Both the position numbers and the translations under genes were made by a program. A model generated the notes under the pieces. It was not told where the DNA came from. It was given only the letters and a program-made list of their open reading frames with translations, and searched no databases. Shown one piece after another: positions 7,660 to 16,890 of a DNA stretch of 64,000 bases. The DNA lies in the NCBI GenBank assembly GCA_015057455.1, contig SVEH01000011.1, forward strand, positions 29,330 through 93,329. Direction: 5' to 3'. Every line of letters starts with the position of its first letter. The first letter of the stretch is position 1. This DNA is from Lachnospiraceae bacterium. GTDB taxonomy: Bacteria; Bacillota; Clostridia; Lachnospirales; Lachnospiraceae.

Positions 7660-8178
7660 ATGGATAACGAAGAGAAACAATTATTGAAATTTATAGCCAA
7701 TAAGATTGAATCTATAGATAACAGACTTACTTCTTTAGAAAATAAAGTTGACGCTATGGATAAACGTCTTACTTCTGTGGAGAACAGACTTACTTCCCTA
7801 GAAAATAAAGTTGATGCTATAGACAAGCGCCTTACTTCCCTAGAAAATAAAGTTGACGCTATGGATAAACGTCTTACTTCTGTGGAAAACAGACTTACTT
7901 CTGTAGAAAGTAAAGTTGACGCTATGGATAAACGTCTTACTTCTGTGGAGAACAGACTTACTTCTGTGGAAAGTAAAGTTGACGCTATGGATAAGCGTCT
8001 TACTTCTGTGGAACTAAATCAAGAGAATACTATTTCTCATCAGTTGGCTATACTTTCTGAAAATCATATTAACTTAAACAACAAATTAGATAAATTTCTT
8101 GATAAAATGAATGAGCAAGAATCTATCAAGTTAAGACTTCATATTGTTGAGAATAAAGTTGAGGAACTTAGCAAATAA
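7660..8178 (+). CDS. Heptad-repeat coiled-coil protein
   Basis: The 172-residue protein starts after GGAGATGATAAA. Residues about 20-120 are thirteen consecutive 7-residue units of two kinds, RLTSVEN/RLTSLEN and KVDAMDK, arranged mostly as a 21-residue super-repeat. Leu/Val/Met/Ile fall at heptad core positions, so this is a long parallel coiled coil. The DNA is almost identical between units (63-bp period), implying recent expansion. The C-terminus continues helical without the repeat and has no membrane segment or signal peptide. Such domains also occur in phage tail and t-SNARE-like cytoplasmic proteins. The DMT transporter follows 39 bp downstream and may be co-transcribed. Function unknown. 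Confidence 0.75.
   Translation: MDNEEKQLLKFIANKIESIDNRLTSLENKVDAMDKRLTSVENRLTSLENKVDAIDKRLTSLENKVDAMDKRLTSVENRLTSVESKVDAMDKRLTSVENRLTSVESKVDAMDKRLTSVELNQENTISHQLAILSENHINLNNKLDKFLDKMNEQESIKLRLHIVENKVEELSK
7723..8013 (+). repeat. 63-bp tandem repeats (21-bp heptad units)
   Basis: The block consists of 21-bp units encoding RLTS(V/L)E(N/S) or KVDA(M/I)DK, with successive 63-bp super-repeats nearly identical in DNA sequence. Unit number is expected to vary by slippage or recombination without breaking the frame. Confidence 0.85.
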
Positions 8179-8217
8179 TTATATACAACACCCTATTAAT
8201 TACTAGGAGATGATTAT

Positions 8218-9204
8218 GTGAATACAGCCACTATTTTTAAGAAGCCAAAATTTATAGTCTTATTTGCTGTAATATGTACTTTTTTATGGGGAAGCGCTTT
8301 CCCATTTGTTAAAACAGGTTATAAATTAATGTCTATCGAATCAGGAGATATATCTTCAACCATTCTATTTGCTGGTGTAAGATTTTTAACTGCTGGAATT
8401 ATAACACTTATTATATGTAGACTTTTTAAACTAGATAAAAATATAATAACCACAAAAGCTTTTTTCTCCTCTTATGGAAATAAAAAGTTTATTACTTCTT
8501 GTATTATATTGTCTTTATTTATGACCTCACTCCAATATACATGCTTTTATATTGGATTATCCAATGCATCTGGTGTAAACGGCTCAATAATAAATTCAAG
8601 TGGTACAATATTTACTGTAATACTAGCTTTTATCGTCTATAAATCAGACAAACCAACTTTAATAAAACTTCTAGGTTGTTTACTTAGTTTTATAGGAATA
8701 TTAGCTATTAATTTTAGAACCGTTGATTTAAATGCCGTACATTCACTTTCAGACTTAGGAAGAAATGCTGGTCTTGAAATCTTTACAATGCAAGGAGAAG
8801 GCTTACTATTTTTTGCTTCACTGTCAGCTGCTGTTGGAACAATCTTTAATAAAAACTATACCCAAACCTATAATCCAATAACACTAACAGGATTTCAATT
8901 AGCATTTGGTGGATTATGCTTAACAATAATAGGTTTACTAACAGGCGGCTCATTAAACTTTAGTGGTGTAAAAGCCGTACTAGTATTGATATACCTATCA
9001 ATACTATCAGCAATAGCAATCACACTATGGTCAACATTGCTGAAATATAATAATGCTAGTAAAGTATCTGTGTTTAAATTTTTAACACCAATCTTTGGTG
9101 TATTGTTATCAGGACTAATCCTAAGGGAAAATATCTTAAACATATGGGTAGGAATATCACTCCTTCTAACATGTGCAGGTATAGTATTAATGCAACGAAA
9201 GTAA
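8218..9204 (+). CDS. DMT-superfamily (EamA) transporter
   Basis: A 328-residue inner-membrane protein with about ten hydrophobic helices in two EamA halves. The first half begins FAVICTFLWGSAFPFVK, the classic EamA entry motif, and the second half ends with GVLLSGLILRENILNIWVGISLL. Family members export amino acids or small metabolites; the substrate here cannot be read. Translation starts at a GTG (8218) eight bases after AGGAGA; the ATG overlapping it by two bases is in another frame and stops at once. It ends before a strong bidirectional terminator. Confidence 0.9.
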   Translation: MNTATIFKKPKFIVLFAVICTFLWGSAFPFVKTGYKLMSIESGDISSTILFAGVRFLTAGIITLIICRLFKLDKNIITTKAFFSSYGNKKFITSCIILSLFMTSLQYTCFYIGLSNASGVNGSIINSSGTIFTVILAFIVYKSDKPTLIKLLGCLLSFIGILAINFRTVDLNAVHSLSDLGRNAGLEIFTMQGEGLLFFASLSAAVGTIFNKNYTQTYNPITLTGFQLAFGGLCLTIIGLLTGGSLNFSGVKAVLVLIYLSILSAIAITLWSTLLKYNNASKVSVFKFLTPIFGVLLSGLILRENILNIWVGISLLLTCAGIVLMQRK

Positions 9205-9253
9205 TTTTATATAATTAATTTAGCTCTTTCTGATATTTAAAAATAAAATTATA

Positions 9254-9306
9254 GGATTACAAATATAAAGAATCATCTAAAATTCCTTATATTTGTAATC
9301 CTTTTA
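9254..9306. terminator. Bidirectional terminator
   Basis: GGATTACAAATATAA pairs with TTATATTTGTAATCC around an internal loop, flanked by TTTT on the plus side and by an AT-rich tract on the other. It separates the convergent DMT transporter and mechanosensitive channel genes. Confidence 0.75.
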
Positions 9307-9310
9307 AAAT

Positions 9311-10210
9311 TTATTTCGAAATATTAATATCAATCTTATTGTATGGAATATTAATTCCCTCTTTTCTAAATTTCTCAATTATCTTTTCTTGAATATCAAA
9401 TTTCACTGCAAAGAAATCTGCTGTTTCCACCCAAACTCTGAAAGCAATATTAATTGCACTCTCTCCAAAAGACTCTACAAGAATATCAACATTCTTTCCG
9501 TTTTCCTTAATTATACGGTTATCACTGTTAGCTAAAACATTTAATGCACTTCTAACACTTTTAATATCGCTTGAATAATCTACTGGTATTATTAAATCTA
9601 GTCTTCTATAGTCTTCATCTGGCACATTCTTTATTGATGAGTTAGCCAAGATTCCGTTAGGAATAACTACTTTTTGATTATCTGGTGTTATTAATTTTGT
9701 ATAGAAAATATCAATCTCAGTTACTTTTCCCTCTATTCCACTTGAAACGATATAATCATTTACTCTAAATGGCTTAAGAATAAGTATTAATACACCACCT
9801 GCAAAGTTAGCCAAACTTCCTTGAAGTGACAAACCAATTGCTAAACCTGCAGAACCGATTATCGCAACAAATGATGATGTTGGAACACCTAATATTCCCA
9901 CTATTATTACTATTAATATTGCATTTAATCCTATTGATGTTAAATTAAGTAGAAACTTTGATACACTTTGCTCAAAATTACTTTTCTTAAGTGATCTGTC
10001 AACGATTTTCTTAACCACTTTTACTAATTTTCTACCGATAAAATATACAATTATTGCAAATAAAATCTTTGTAATTATTTCACCTAGCATATTGCCATCA
10101 AAGAAGTCTAAAAATTCCTTTACTTCTTTTACAATGTCCTTAGTTGCTGATTCCATCCCCTTTTCAACCTGGTCTCCCGCTTTTAACAAATTGTTTGATA
10201 AATAAATCAT
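9311..10210 (-). CDS. mscS: Small-conductance mechanosensitive channel (MscS family)
   Basis: The start at 10210 has AGGAAGG upstream; the longer frame adds 22 unlikely residues. The roughly 300-residue protein has three hydrophobic helices. The third is the glycine/alanine-rich pore helix (GSAGLAIGLSLQGSLANFAGGVLI), followed by the MscS beta domain (PFRVNDYIVSSGIEGKVTEI, LITPDNQKVVIPNG) and a C-terminal alpha/beta domain. It forms a heptameric channel that releases osmolytes on hypo-osmotic shock. Length and order match the family. It is a single gene with its own terminator. Confidence 0.93.
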   Translation of the reverse strand: MIYLSNNLLKAGDQVEKGMESATKDIVKEVKEFLDFFDGNMLGEIITKILFAIIVYFIGRKLVKVVKKIVDRSLKKSNFEQSVSKFLLNLTSIGLNAILIVIIVGILGVPTSSFVAIIGSAGLAIGLSLQGSLANFAGGVLILILKPFRVNDYIVSSGIEGKVTEIDIFYTKLITPDNQKVVIPNGILANSSIKNVPDEDYRRLDLIIPVDYSSDIKSVRSALNVLANSDNRIIKENGKNVDILVESFGESAINIAFRVWVETADFFAVKFDIQEKIIEKFRKEGINIPYNKIDINISK

Positions 10211-10324
10211 ATTAACTACCTTCCTGTCTCGTATGTTTTGTATTCCACCCTTTGTATATAAATATATTTCCCACATTTTTTATATGGTTTATTATATATT
10301 TAACTTAATAATTTTCTAATGGTT

Positions 10325-13108
10325 CTACTTCTTACTATTCTTAACCGAAGTCTTCTTCACATTACTCTTCTTAGATGCTTTCTTAACATCATCTGCTGCT
10401 ACTGTAACTGTTTCAGCAACATAATCTTTAGCTTCCTCTGCCTTTTTCAAAACCTCAGATGCTTTACTTGTCACTGCTTTTTGAACATCACTAGCTTTGG
10501 CTGATATTATCTTTGTTGCACCAGTTGCTTTTGAAGTAATTGTTTTAGATGCATCATTCGCCTTAGTTGTAATTGTTTTGCCTACTTCTCCGGCTTTTTT
10601 TGCAATAACATTTACTTTCTTTTCTGTATCACCTTCTTTTAATAAAGTTCCATTCTTATCTGCTGCTTTTTTGCCCTTTGATAAAGAGCCATTTTCTCCA
10701 AGCAAGTTATTATCATTAGCTTCTTTTTCATTAGCCTTTTCATTAGCTTTCTTACTTGAAACAAGTGGGGTAAAATTATATACTGAAACACTTAATGGTT
10801 CAACTGTTATTGTAATGTAATACTCTCTTCCATCTACGCTTCCTGGTCTAGCATTCTTTAATCGTGGATTAGCTAAGCCCATTCCGCCGTATTTTTCATC
10901 CTCTGTTGAGAAAATCTCTTTATATCTACCTTTATATGGCACACCTATCTCATAATTCTCATAAGCCACTGGTGTAAAGTTGCACACAACTATAAGTGTT
11001 TCTCCTTGTTCTTCACCATTTCTTATAAATGAAATTATACTTCTCTCTGCATCCATTTCATTTATCCATTGGAAGCCCTTAGTATCAAAATCATATAAAT
11101 GCAAGGCTTTCTGTTCTTTATATAAAACATTTAAGTCTCTCATTAAGTCATTTATCTGCTTATAATTCTCTTTCTTAAGAAGATTCCAATCAATTGGTGT
11201 ATTGGTGTTCCATTTCTTTGTATAACCAAAATCTTGTCCCATAAATGTTAGCTTCTTACCTGGATGTGTCATCATATATGCAAGTACCATCTTCATAGTT
11301 GCATGATTTTGTGTAAATTCATCCTTAAATGATGTCATTATACTACCTTCATAACGATTAACAACATCATGTGATAACTGCAACATATATTTATTACTGT
11401 AGTTATACAACATACTAAGAGTTATTTGGTCATGTTTACCTTTTCTATATATTGGATCTAGATGCATATATTCCAATGTATCGTTGGTCCAATCTGTATT
11501 CCATTTGTAATCAAATCCCATTCCATCTTCGTCAACTGGCTCTGTAAGACTCATCCATGAAGTTGTTTCTTGGGCAATTATCATAGTTCCGTCATTTTTC
11601 TTACTATGTATACTGTTAAGATGTTTGAAAAACTCAACTGCATCTAAATTCTCATTCTCTCCATACATATTAGGAATCCAATTACCTGGTTCCCTTCCAA
11701 AATCAAGATATAGCATAGCTGCGCCATCATTTACACGCAATCCATCCAAATGGTATACATCAAACCAGAAAAATGCGTTAGCTATAAGGAAATTTGTAAC
11801 CTGTGGTCTAGCATAATTAAATAAATGGGTTCCTAGTTGTGGATGTATTCCTTGTCTTGGGTCTAGATGTTCATACAAACAACTTCCATCAAAATAAGCT
11901 AGTCCAACTTCATCTGCTGCAAAGTACGCTGGCACCCAATCCACAATTACTCCAATTCCCTTATCATGCATGTAATTGATGAAATACATAAAGTCATCTG
12001 GTGTACCATATCTTGATGTTGGTGCATAATAACCAGTTACCTTATATCCATCAAGAGACTCGTCTTTATATTCCATAATAGGCATTAGTTCTATATGTGT
12101 ATATCCCATATCTGAAACATAATCTGCTATTCTTGGCGCTATGTCTCTATAATTAACATCTACTATATCTTTATCAAAACTTCCTAAATGAAGTTCATAG
12201 ACACTTACAGCCTGTCTATCTCTTACTTTAACGTTATTATAACGTTCCTCTGTATATTCTAATGACTCATTGGCCCTAGCTGTTCCGTTAGATTTCTTAC
12301 TATCTACGCCTTTTTTAGATTTTAACTTCTGATTATTAGATAATCTCTCATTCTCTACATCTACTGCAACATATGCTTTCCCTGCATTCTTACGAGCCTC
12401 TATCCAAGCATCATCTGTCCAAGAAAAATTCTCTACATCCCATACTACTGATGCATCTGATGGCATAACCTCTGACTTATAACCATATGGATCTGCTTTT
12501 TGAACAATTCCACCCTTGATTTTAAGTTCATATTTGTACAAATCACCTGGTTTAACTCCTGGAATAAATATTTCAAATATTCCTGTGTCACCTATCTCAC
12601 CCATTTGATCAATTCTGCCATCCCAGTTGTTCCAACTACCCACAACACTAACGCGAAATGCATTAGGTGCCCACACTGCAAAATATGTCCCTTCTACCTT
12701 GCCAACCTTTGTGTAATGGGCCCCCATCTTATTATACACTTCATAGTGTATTCCATGTTCAAATCTAGTCAAATCCTCTTGTGAGAAATTAGATGGAACC
12801 GCATATTTATCAACTTCTTTTGTAATATTACCTTCTTTATCAAGCACAACAAATGTGTACTTAAGAATCTTCTTACCTGGAAGTATAACTGAGAAAAATC
12901 CCAACTCATCTACCAATTCCATATCATATTCTCTGCCAGTCGCATTAAGCTTAACTGTAACTGATTTGGCATTAGGATAATATGCATTAACTAATATACC
13001 TTCTTCTGTTATATGAGGTCCTAATATTCCATGCACATCCCTATAATCAGCGTATACGATACCTTCTATAGCTCCCCAATCACATAAATCGTACAATACT
13101 TCGTCCAT
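10325..13108 (-). CDS. GlgB-like branching enzyme homologue with altered active site and basic tail
   Basis: The 927-residue protein has the GlgB order: two CBM48-like beta domains (to about residue 240), a GH13 barrel, an all-beta C-domain to about residue 770, then an extension. The four GH13 motifs are recognisable but degenerate: DWVPAYF instead of DWVPAHF, DGLRVNDGAA instead of DGLRVDAVA (nucleophile Asp to Asn460), IAQETTSW instead of IAEESTSW (acid/base Glu to Gln513), and LSHDVVNRYE instead of LSHDEVVHGK. It should therefore bind glucans but is probably not a normal transglycosylase. The last 150 residues are Lys/Ala/Thr-rich helix repeats (SKATGATK, SAKASDVQKAV) resembling histone H1 or phasin tails. 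It is a single gene; true glycogen synthesis genes are not nearby. Confidence 0.88.
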   Translation of the reverse strand: MDEVLYDLCDWGAIEGIVYADYRDVHGILGPHITEEGILVNAYYPNAKSVTVKLNATGREYDMELVDELGFFSVILPGKKILKYTFVVLDKEGNITKEVDKYAVPSNFSQEDLTRFEHGIHYEVYNKMGAHYTKVGKVEGTYFAVWAPNAFRVSVVGSWNNWDGRIDQMGEIGDTGIFEIFIPGVKPGDLYKYELKIKGGIVQKADPYGYKSEVMPSDASVVWDVENFSWTDDAWIEARKNAGKAYVAVDVENERLSNNQKLKSKKGVDSKKSNGTARANESLEYTEERYNNVKVRDRQAVSVYELHLGSFDKDIVDVNYRDIAPRIADYVSDMGYTHIELMPIMEYKDESLDGYKVTGYYAPTSRYGTPDDFMYFINYMHDKGIGVIVDWVPAYFAADEVGLAYFDGSCLYEHLDPRQGIHPQLGTHLFNYARPQVTNFLIANAFFWFDVYHLDGLRVNDGAAMLYLDFGREPGNWIPNMYGENENLDAVEFFKHLNSIHSKKNDGTMIIAQETTSWMSLTEPVDEDGMGFDYKWNTDWTNDTLEYMHLDPIYRKGKHDQITLSMLYNYSNKYMLQLSHDVVNRYEGSIMTSFKDEFTQNHATMKMVLAYMMTHPGKKLTFMGQDFGYTKKWNTNTPIDWNLLKKENYKQINDLMRDLNVLYKEQKALHLYDFDTKGFQWINEMDAERSIISFIRNGEEQGETLIVVCNFTPVAYENYEIGVPYKGRYKEIFSTEDEKYGGMGLANPRLKNARPGSVDGREYYITITVEPLSVSVYNFTPLVSSKKANEKANEKEANDNNLLGENGSLSKGKKAADKNGTLLKEGDTEKKVNVIAKKAGEVGKTITTKANDASKTITSKATGATKIISAKASDVQKAVTSKASEVLKKAEEAKDYVAETVTVAADDVKKASKKSNVKKTSVKNSKK

Positions 13109-13142
13109 ACATATCTCACTTTCTCTATTATTCGATTATCTT

Positions 13143-13170
13143 ATAGTAAAATATTACTCCTATATTGCAA
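13143..13170 (-). promoter_or_regulatory. Candidate promoter of the GlgB-like gene
   Basis: On the minus strand TTGCAA (13165-13170), 16 bases, then TACTAT (13143-13148), about 35 bp upstream of the start codon. Other AT-rich alternatives exist nearby. Confidence 0.35.
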
Positions 13171-13367
13171 TCATTTGTACCAAATAAAATATCCTATTAT
13201 CTCTGCTGTATACTTTTTACACCTATACCATATATAATGCGTATACTATATATATGCTATTTGATACATAGTTCAAACCTACACATAATACATATAATTC
13301 ACATAATACATATATTATATAAATAGTAATTAGTGCAAAAATCACCTTAAATATAATCGCTTGTCTA

Positions 13368-14615
13368 TTATAGACTATGGATAAATAGCCCACTTCTTAG
13401 CTTTGGTTCGAACCAAGTTGACTTAGGTGGCATAAGCATATTCTTATCTGCAACATCGAACAATTCTCCAATTGATGTTGGATACATTGCAAACGCAACC
13501 TTCATATCACTATTAACTCTTCTCTCAAGTTCTCCTAAGCCCCTAATTCCACCTATAAATGCTATTCTATTATCTGTTCTTGGATCTTCTATTCCAAGTA
13601 CAGGTCCTAACAAATAATCTTGTAATATAGCTACATCTAGCTTCTTAACAGGATCATCAAGAATCATACTGTCTGTCTTGGCATTAATTCTATACCACTT
13701 ACCATCAACAAACATTCCCATCTCACCTTTTTTACTTGGAACAACTTGGCTTTCACCTTCACACTCAACATCAAAGTTCTCTTTTACCTTATCCATAAAT
13801 TGTTCCAAACTATATCCATTAAGGTCTTTTACTACACGATTATAATCCATAATCATAAGCTCTTCATCTGGGAATAATACTGATAAAAAGAAATTAAATT
13901 CCTCTTCTCCTGTCAATTCCATAAACTCTGGTTGTTCTTTACGTCTCTTAAGTCCAACCTTAACAGCTGAAGCTGCTCTATGATGTCCGTCTGCAATATA
14001 TATATTCTCAATTGCTTCAAATCCATCTCTTATAGTTTGTATGTCTTCTGCTAATGCAATATCCCAAACTCTATGTCTAATTCCATCATCTGATACAAAA
14101 TCATAAACAGCCTTATTGTTCTTTGTCTTATTAACAACTTCGTTAATCTCTGCCTTGCTTCTGTATGCCAAGAATATTGGTCCAGTTTGTGCATTACATA
14201 CATCAACGTGTCTTATTCTATCAAGTTCTTTATCTTCACGAGTATTCTCATGTTTTTTAATTACATTATTACAATAATCATCAATAGAAGCACATGCAAC
14301 TATACCTGTCTGCGTTCTTCCGTTCATAGTCAACTCATATATGTAATATTTGTCTTCTCCATCAGATATAAAATCACCGTTCTCTATCATATTATCTAAT
14401 ATCTGTCTTGCCTTATCATATACTCTTGGATCATCTACTGCTATCTTCTCTTCAAATTGAGTCTCTGCTCTATCAATTCTTAAAAAAGTATAGGCATCTC
14501 CATGAACCTTAGCTTTAGCTTCCTCACTGCTATAAACATCATAAGGAAGTGCTGCTATCTTACTTGCTTTATCCTCCGCTGGTCTAATACATTTGAATGG
14601 TTTAATATGTGCCAC
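13368..14615 (-). CDS. DUF1015 family protein
   Basis: The 415-residue protein has the DUF1015 signature: MAHIKPFKCIRPAEDKA, ALPYDVYSSEEA, YIYELTMNGRTQTGIVAC, YIADGHHRAASA and a YLLGPVLGIEDPR segment. In Clostridia this family is often linked to serine biosynthesis genes; serC and serA lie 9-11 kb away here, so the link is loose. An archaeal relative is a free-serine kinase, so a role in serine metabolism is plausible but unproven. Translation begins at a GTG eight bases after GGAGG. It lies alone, with about 250 bp of AT-rich, gene-free sequence on its downstream side. Confidence 0.85.
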   Translation of the reverse strand: MAHIKPFKCIRPAEDKASKIAALPYDVYSSEEAKAKVHGDAYTFLRIDRAETQFEEKIAVDDPRVYDKARQILDNMIENGDFISDGEDKYYIYELTMNGRTQTGIVACASIDDYCNNVIKKHENTREDKELDRIRHVDVCNAQTGPIFLAYRSKAEINEVVNKTKNNKAVYDFVSDDGIRHRVWDIALAEDIQTIRDGFEAIENIYIADGHHRAASAVKVGLKRRKEQPEFMELTGEEEFNFFLSVLFPDEELMIMDYNRVVKDLNGYSLEQFMDKVKENFDVECEGESQVVPSKKGEMGMFVDGKWYRINAKTDSMILDDPVKKLDVAILQDYLLGPVLGIEDPRTDNRIAFIGGIRGLGELERRVNSDMKVAFAMYPTSIGELFDVADKNMLMPPKSTWFEPKLRSGLFIHSL

Positions 14616-14814
14616 AATAATTTCCTCCTTTAATATACATGTTGTTATTTGTTTTATGCTATCACTTCGCTCTGTATATCTTCAAATAAATCTCAAGCAA
14701 GCAACACACTTTCTCACCTTTACAATATATTCCATTTTATAATAAATTCCTTTATAATACAAGGTTTTTTTATTGTTTAACCCAATATATTTTTAGCTAA
14801 ACTTCATGTCTTCT

Positions 14815-15528
14815 CTACTTCTCTTTTTTTATAGAATACTTATTTTTAAATGCTTCATAATCTCCTTTTGCAATGTGATATTGTTCCTTCAAATTATCAT
14901 CACAAGTAACATATTTAACATCAATATCTTTTTCTTTTAATGCATCTGATATAATTTTCTGCAGATATGATTTCTCCTCATAATTAGCCATAACTAAAGC
15001 ATCTCTTACATACATAGGATTATTTCTAAGTAGTTCAACTTTTAAATTTATCTTCTTTCCTTTCAAGTAATGCCACAAAAATGTAATACATGTTCTTGTA
15101 TTTCCCTCTCTAAATGGATGTATGCTCCATAAATCTAATAAAAACTCTGTAACCACTCTTTCATTATCATCGTTTTTCTCCCATTCATATGAATTATACT
15201 TTTTAAACAATATCTTCAACTCATCTTTTATATATTTGTAATCACAATAATCTGCTGAACCACCTGATAAAACACGCTCACTTTTAAATAAGTTTTCTTT
15301 TCTAAATGTTCCTGCAAAGTCATATATATCCCCAAACAAGTACTTATGAATACTAATAAGATGTTCTAAATCATATGTGCATTTTATTCTTGTCCATCTA
15401 GTATCTAAACCTAATAGCTTAGTCACAATTTTCTGTATCTCAAGTTTTTCAAGCTTATCTTTATCTTTAATTCCATATCTGTTAATCAATACATCAGTTC
15501 CTGGATAACAATGTTTTCCACCTGTCAT
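14815..15528 (-). CDS. Fic domain protein (AMPylase-type toxin)
   Basis: The 237-residue protein has a complete Fic fold: HKYLFGDIYDFAGTFRKENL (about residue 65), the flap region, and the active-site loop HPFREGNTRTCI (about residues 137-148). The catalytic His and the anion-hole residues are present. The last Arg of HxFx(D/E)GNxRxxR is Ile, which is the residue that normally contacts the inhibitory glutamate. No inhibitory S/TxxxE(G/N) helix was seen within the protein. It follows the HTH gene by 89 bp in the same direction with GGAGG upstream, making a toxin-antitoxin-like pair. Its target is unknown. Confidence 0.85.
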   Translation of the reverse strand: MTGGKHCYPGTDVLINRYGIKDKDKLEKLEIQKIVTKLLGLDTRWTRIKCTYDLEHLISIHKYLFGDIYDFAGTFRKENLFKSERVLSGGSADYCDYKYIKDELKILFKKYNSYEWEKNDDNERVVTEFLLDLWSIHPFREGNTRTCITFLWHYLKGKKINLKVELLRNNPMYVRDALVMANYEEKSYLQKIISDALKEKDIDVKYVTCDDNLKEQYHIAKGDYEAFKNKYSIKKEK

Positions 15529-15617
15529 ATTCTCGTCCTCCTATATAAAGTCACTATATATAATACACTCATTATTCATTCAGTTCATTGCAACAATCTA
15601 ATTCTTCCATAAATCAC

Positions 15618-15974
15618 TCATTGAATATATTCTAACCCATTTACTCTTCTTTCTATTTCTTCTAATGATATTTTCCCATCAATATAATCATCTAATACAC
15701 CCAAAAATGTCTCATCTGGACCATTAGTTGCACTTAACACAATAGCCAACGCCCTTTCTACACTTTTCCTTCGTTCCTCACACCCCTTCAAGTACTCTTC
15801 AGATATTAACATTCCTTTATTCTCAAGTATAGTCTGTATCATACCTATAACATAAACTGGTGGTTTTCTTCTTCCTTGCTCCCAATCCTTTAATGTTGCA
15901 ATTGGTATATTAAACATTTCTGCAAATTTTCTCTGACTTAAACCCGAATGCAAACGAAGTTCTCGAATCTCCAT
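15618..15974 (-). CDS. XRE-family regulator with C-terminal VbhA-like segment, partner of Fic
   Basis: The 118-residue protein has an N-terminal helix-turn-helix (LRLHSGLSQRKFAEMFNIPIATLKDWEQGRR as a whole, about residues 4-36). Its C-terminal tail PDETFLGVLDDYIDGKISLEEI aligns in spacing with the second half of VbhA, the antitoxin of the Fic toxin VbhT. The segment matching the VbhA inhibitory motif SxxxEG reads IVLSAT, so the inhibitory glutamate is missing. The start at 15974 has AAGGAG nine bases upstream; an ATG three codons earlier abuts the AAGGAG. It probably autoregulates the HTH-fic operon. The VbhA comparison is by eye and tentative. Confidence 0.65.
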   Translation of the reverse strand: MEIRELRLHSGLSQRKFAEMFNIPIATLKDWEQGRRKPPVYVIGMIQTILENKGMLISEEYLKGCEERRKSVERALAIVLSATNGPDETFLGVLDDYIDGKISLEEIERRVNGLEYIQ

Positions 15975-16277
15975 AATACTCATCTCCTTTATGTATATCT
16001 AAAAACATTATCAACAATTATATTATATATTATACGGCATTGCCACCCATATCTCAATATATTTTCAAATAATCTTTTAAATTTTCCATAATTCCAATAT
16101 AATCTAACATATATAAATATATCCCAAAAAACTCTTAGACATATCAAAAAAATATACTATAATTTAACGAAAACCTTCATTAAATCATAGTATATATACA
16201 TTACATATTCATTGTATCTTCTATATCAATCATATATCTTATATTATTGTTATAAATTAATCATTCTAATTCTTTCC

Positions 16278-16718
16278 TTATGGTAACATAGGCTTAATTT
16301 TTCCTATCTGAGTCATTGTAGTATCTGCCGCTTTTTCCTCAGTTTGAACATTCTCTTCTACAGTAGTATCAACAGCTCCAACAATTTTTACTTCGGCTTT
16401 AGTTGCTCCTGAAGATGTAGGAATTTTATCATCTTCTATTTCTACTTGCAATACGCTTTCTTCTACTTCTTCAGCCTTAGCCATCTCTGTATCTGCTGTT
16501 GCAACAATACCTTTATCTTGCAAAATGCTCCCAGTATTTGATGATATATTTGATTGAATATTTATAGATTTCTCAGTTTTTTCGATTGGTTTAACATTTT
16601 GTGTTTCTTTTGTAGTATCTTCACTAGCTGCCACATTAATTTGAATCATACCCGCTACTAAAACAAGAATTCCAATAAAACCAATAACTGCATCTCTTTT
16701 ACTTACTAATTTTTTCAT
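16278..16718 (-). CDS. Membrane-anchored or secreted low-complexity protein, function unknown
   Basis: The 146-residue protein opens with MKKLVSKRDAVIGFIGILVLVAGMIQ, a charged start and one hydrophobic segment that could be a signal peptide (possible cleavage near VAASE) or an anchor. The rest is Thr/Glu/Val-rich with repeats of the kind TKETQ, EEVEESV and TVEENVQTEEKA, and no recognisable fold. AAAGGGG precedes the ATG. It is followed by gene-free sequence of about 290 bp and preceded by the transglutaminase gene, possibly as a separate unit. I do not recognise a family. Confidence 0.5.
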   Translation of the reverse strand: MKKLVSKRDAVIGFIGILVLVAGMIQINVAASEDTTKETQNVKPIEKTEKSINIQSNISSNTGSILQDKGIVATADTEMAKAEEVEESVLQVEIEDDKIPTSSGATKAEVKIVGAVDTTVEENVQTEEKAADTTMTQIGKIKPMLP

Positions 16719-16890
16719 AATAAAACCCCTTTATTTCATAACAACTCCATACCCTTTACTTGTCCTGTAATAATATTGTAACATTTTTGTTATATCTGTG
16801 CAACATTACTATGGCGTTTTATTTATTATCATTACTAATCATTCACCTTTATCAACTTATAATAGCATACTATAAATAAACAAGCTATAA

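Noticed and set aside
7572..7826. Repeat-containing frame antisense to the coiled-coil gene
   Set aside because: Mirror of the heptad repeats; the plus-strand frame has the ribosome site and a sensible heptad pattern.
7723..8013. CRISPR array suggested by regularly spaced repeats
   Set aside because: The repeats are contiguous in-frame heptad codons without unique spacers.
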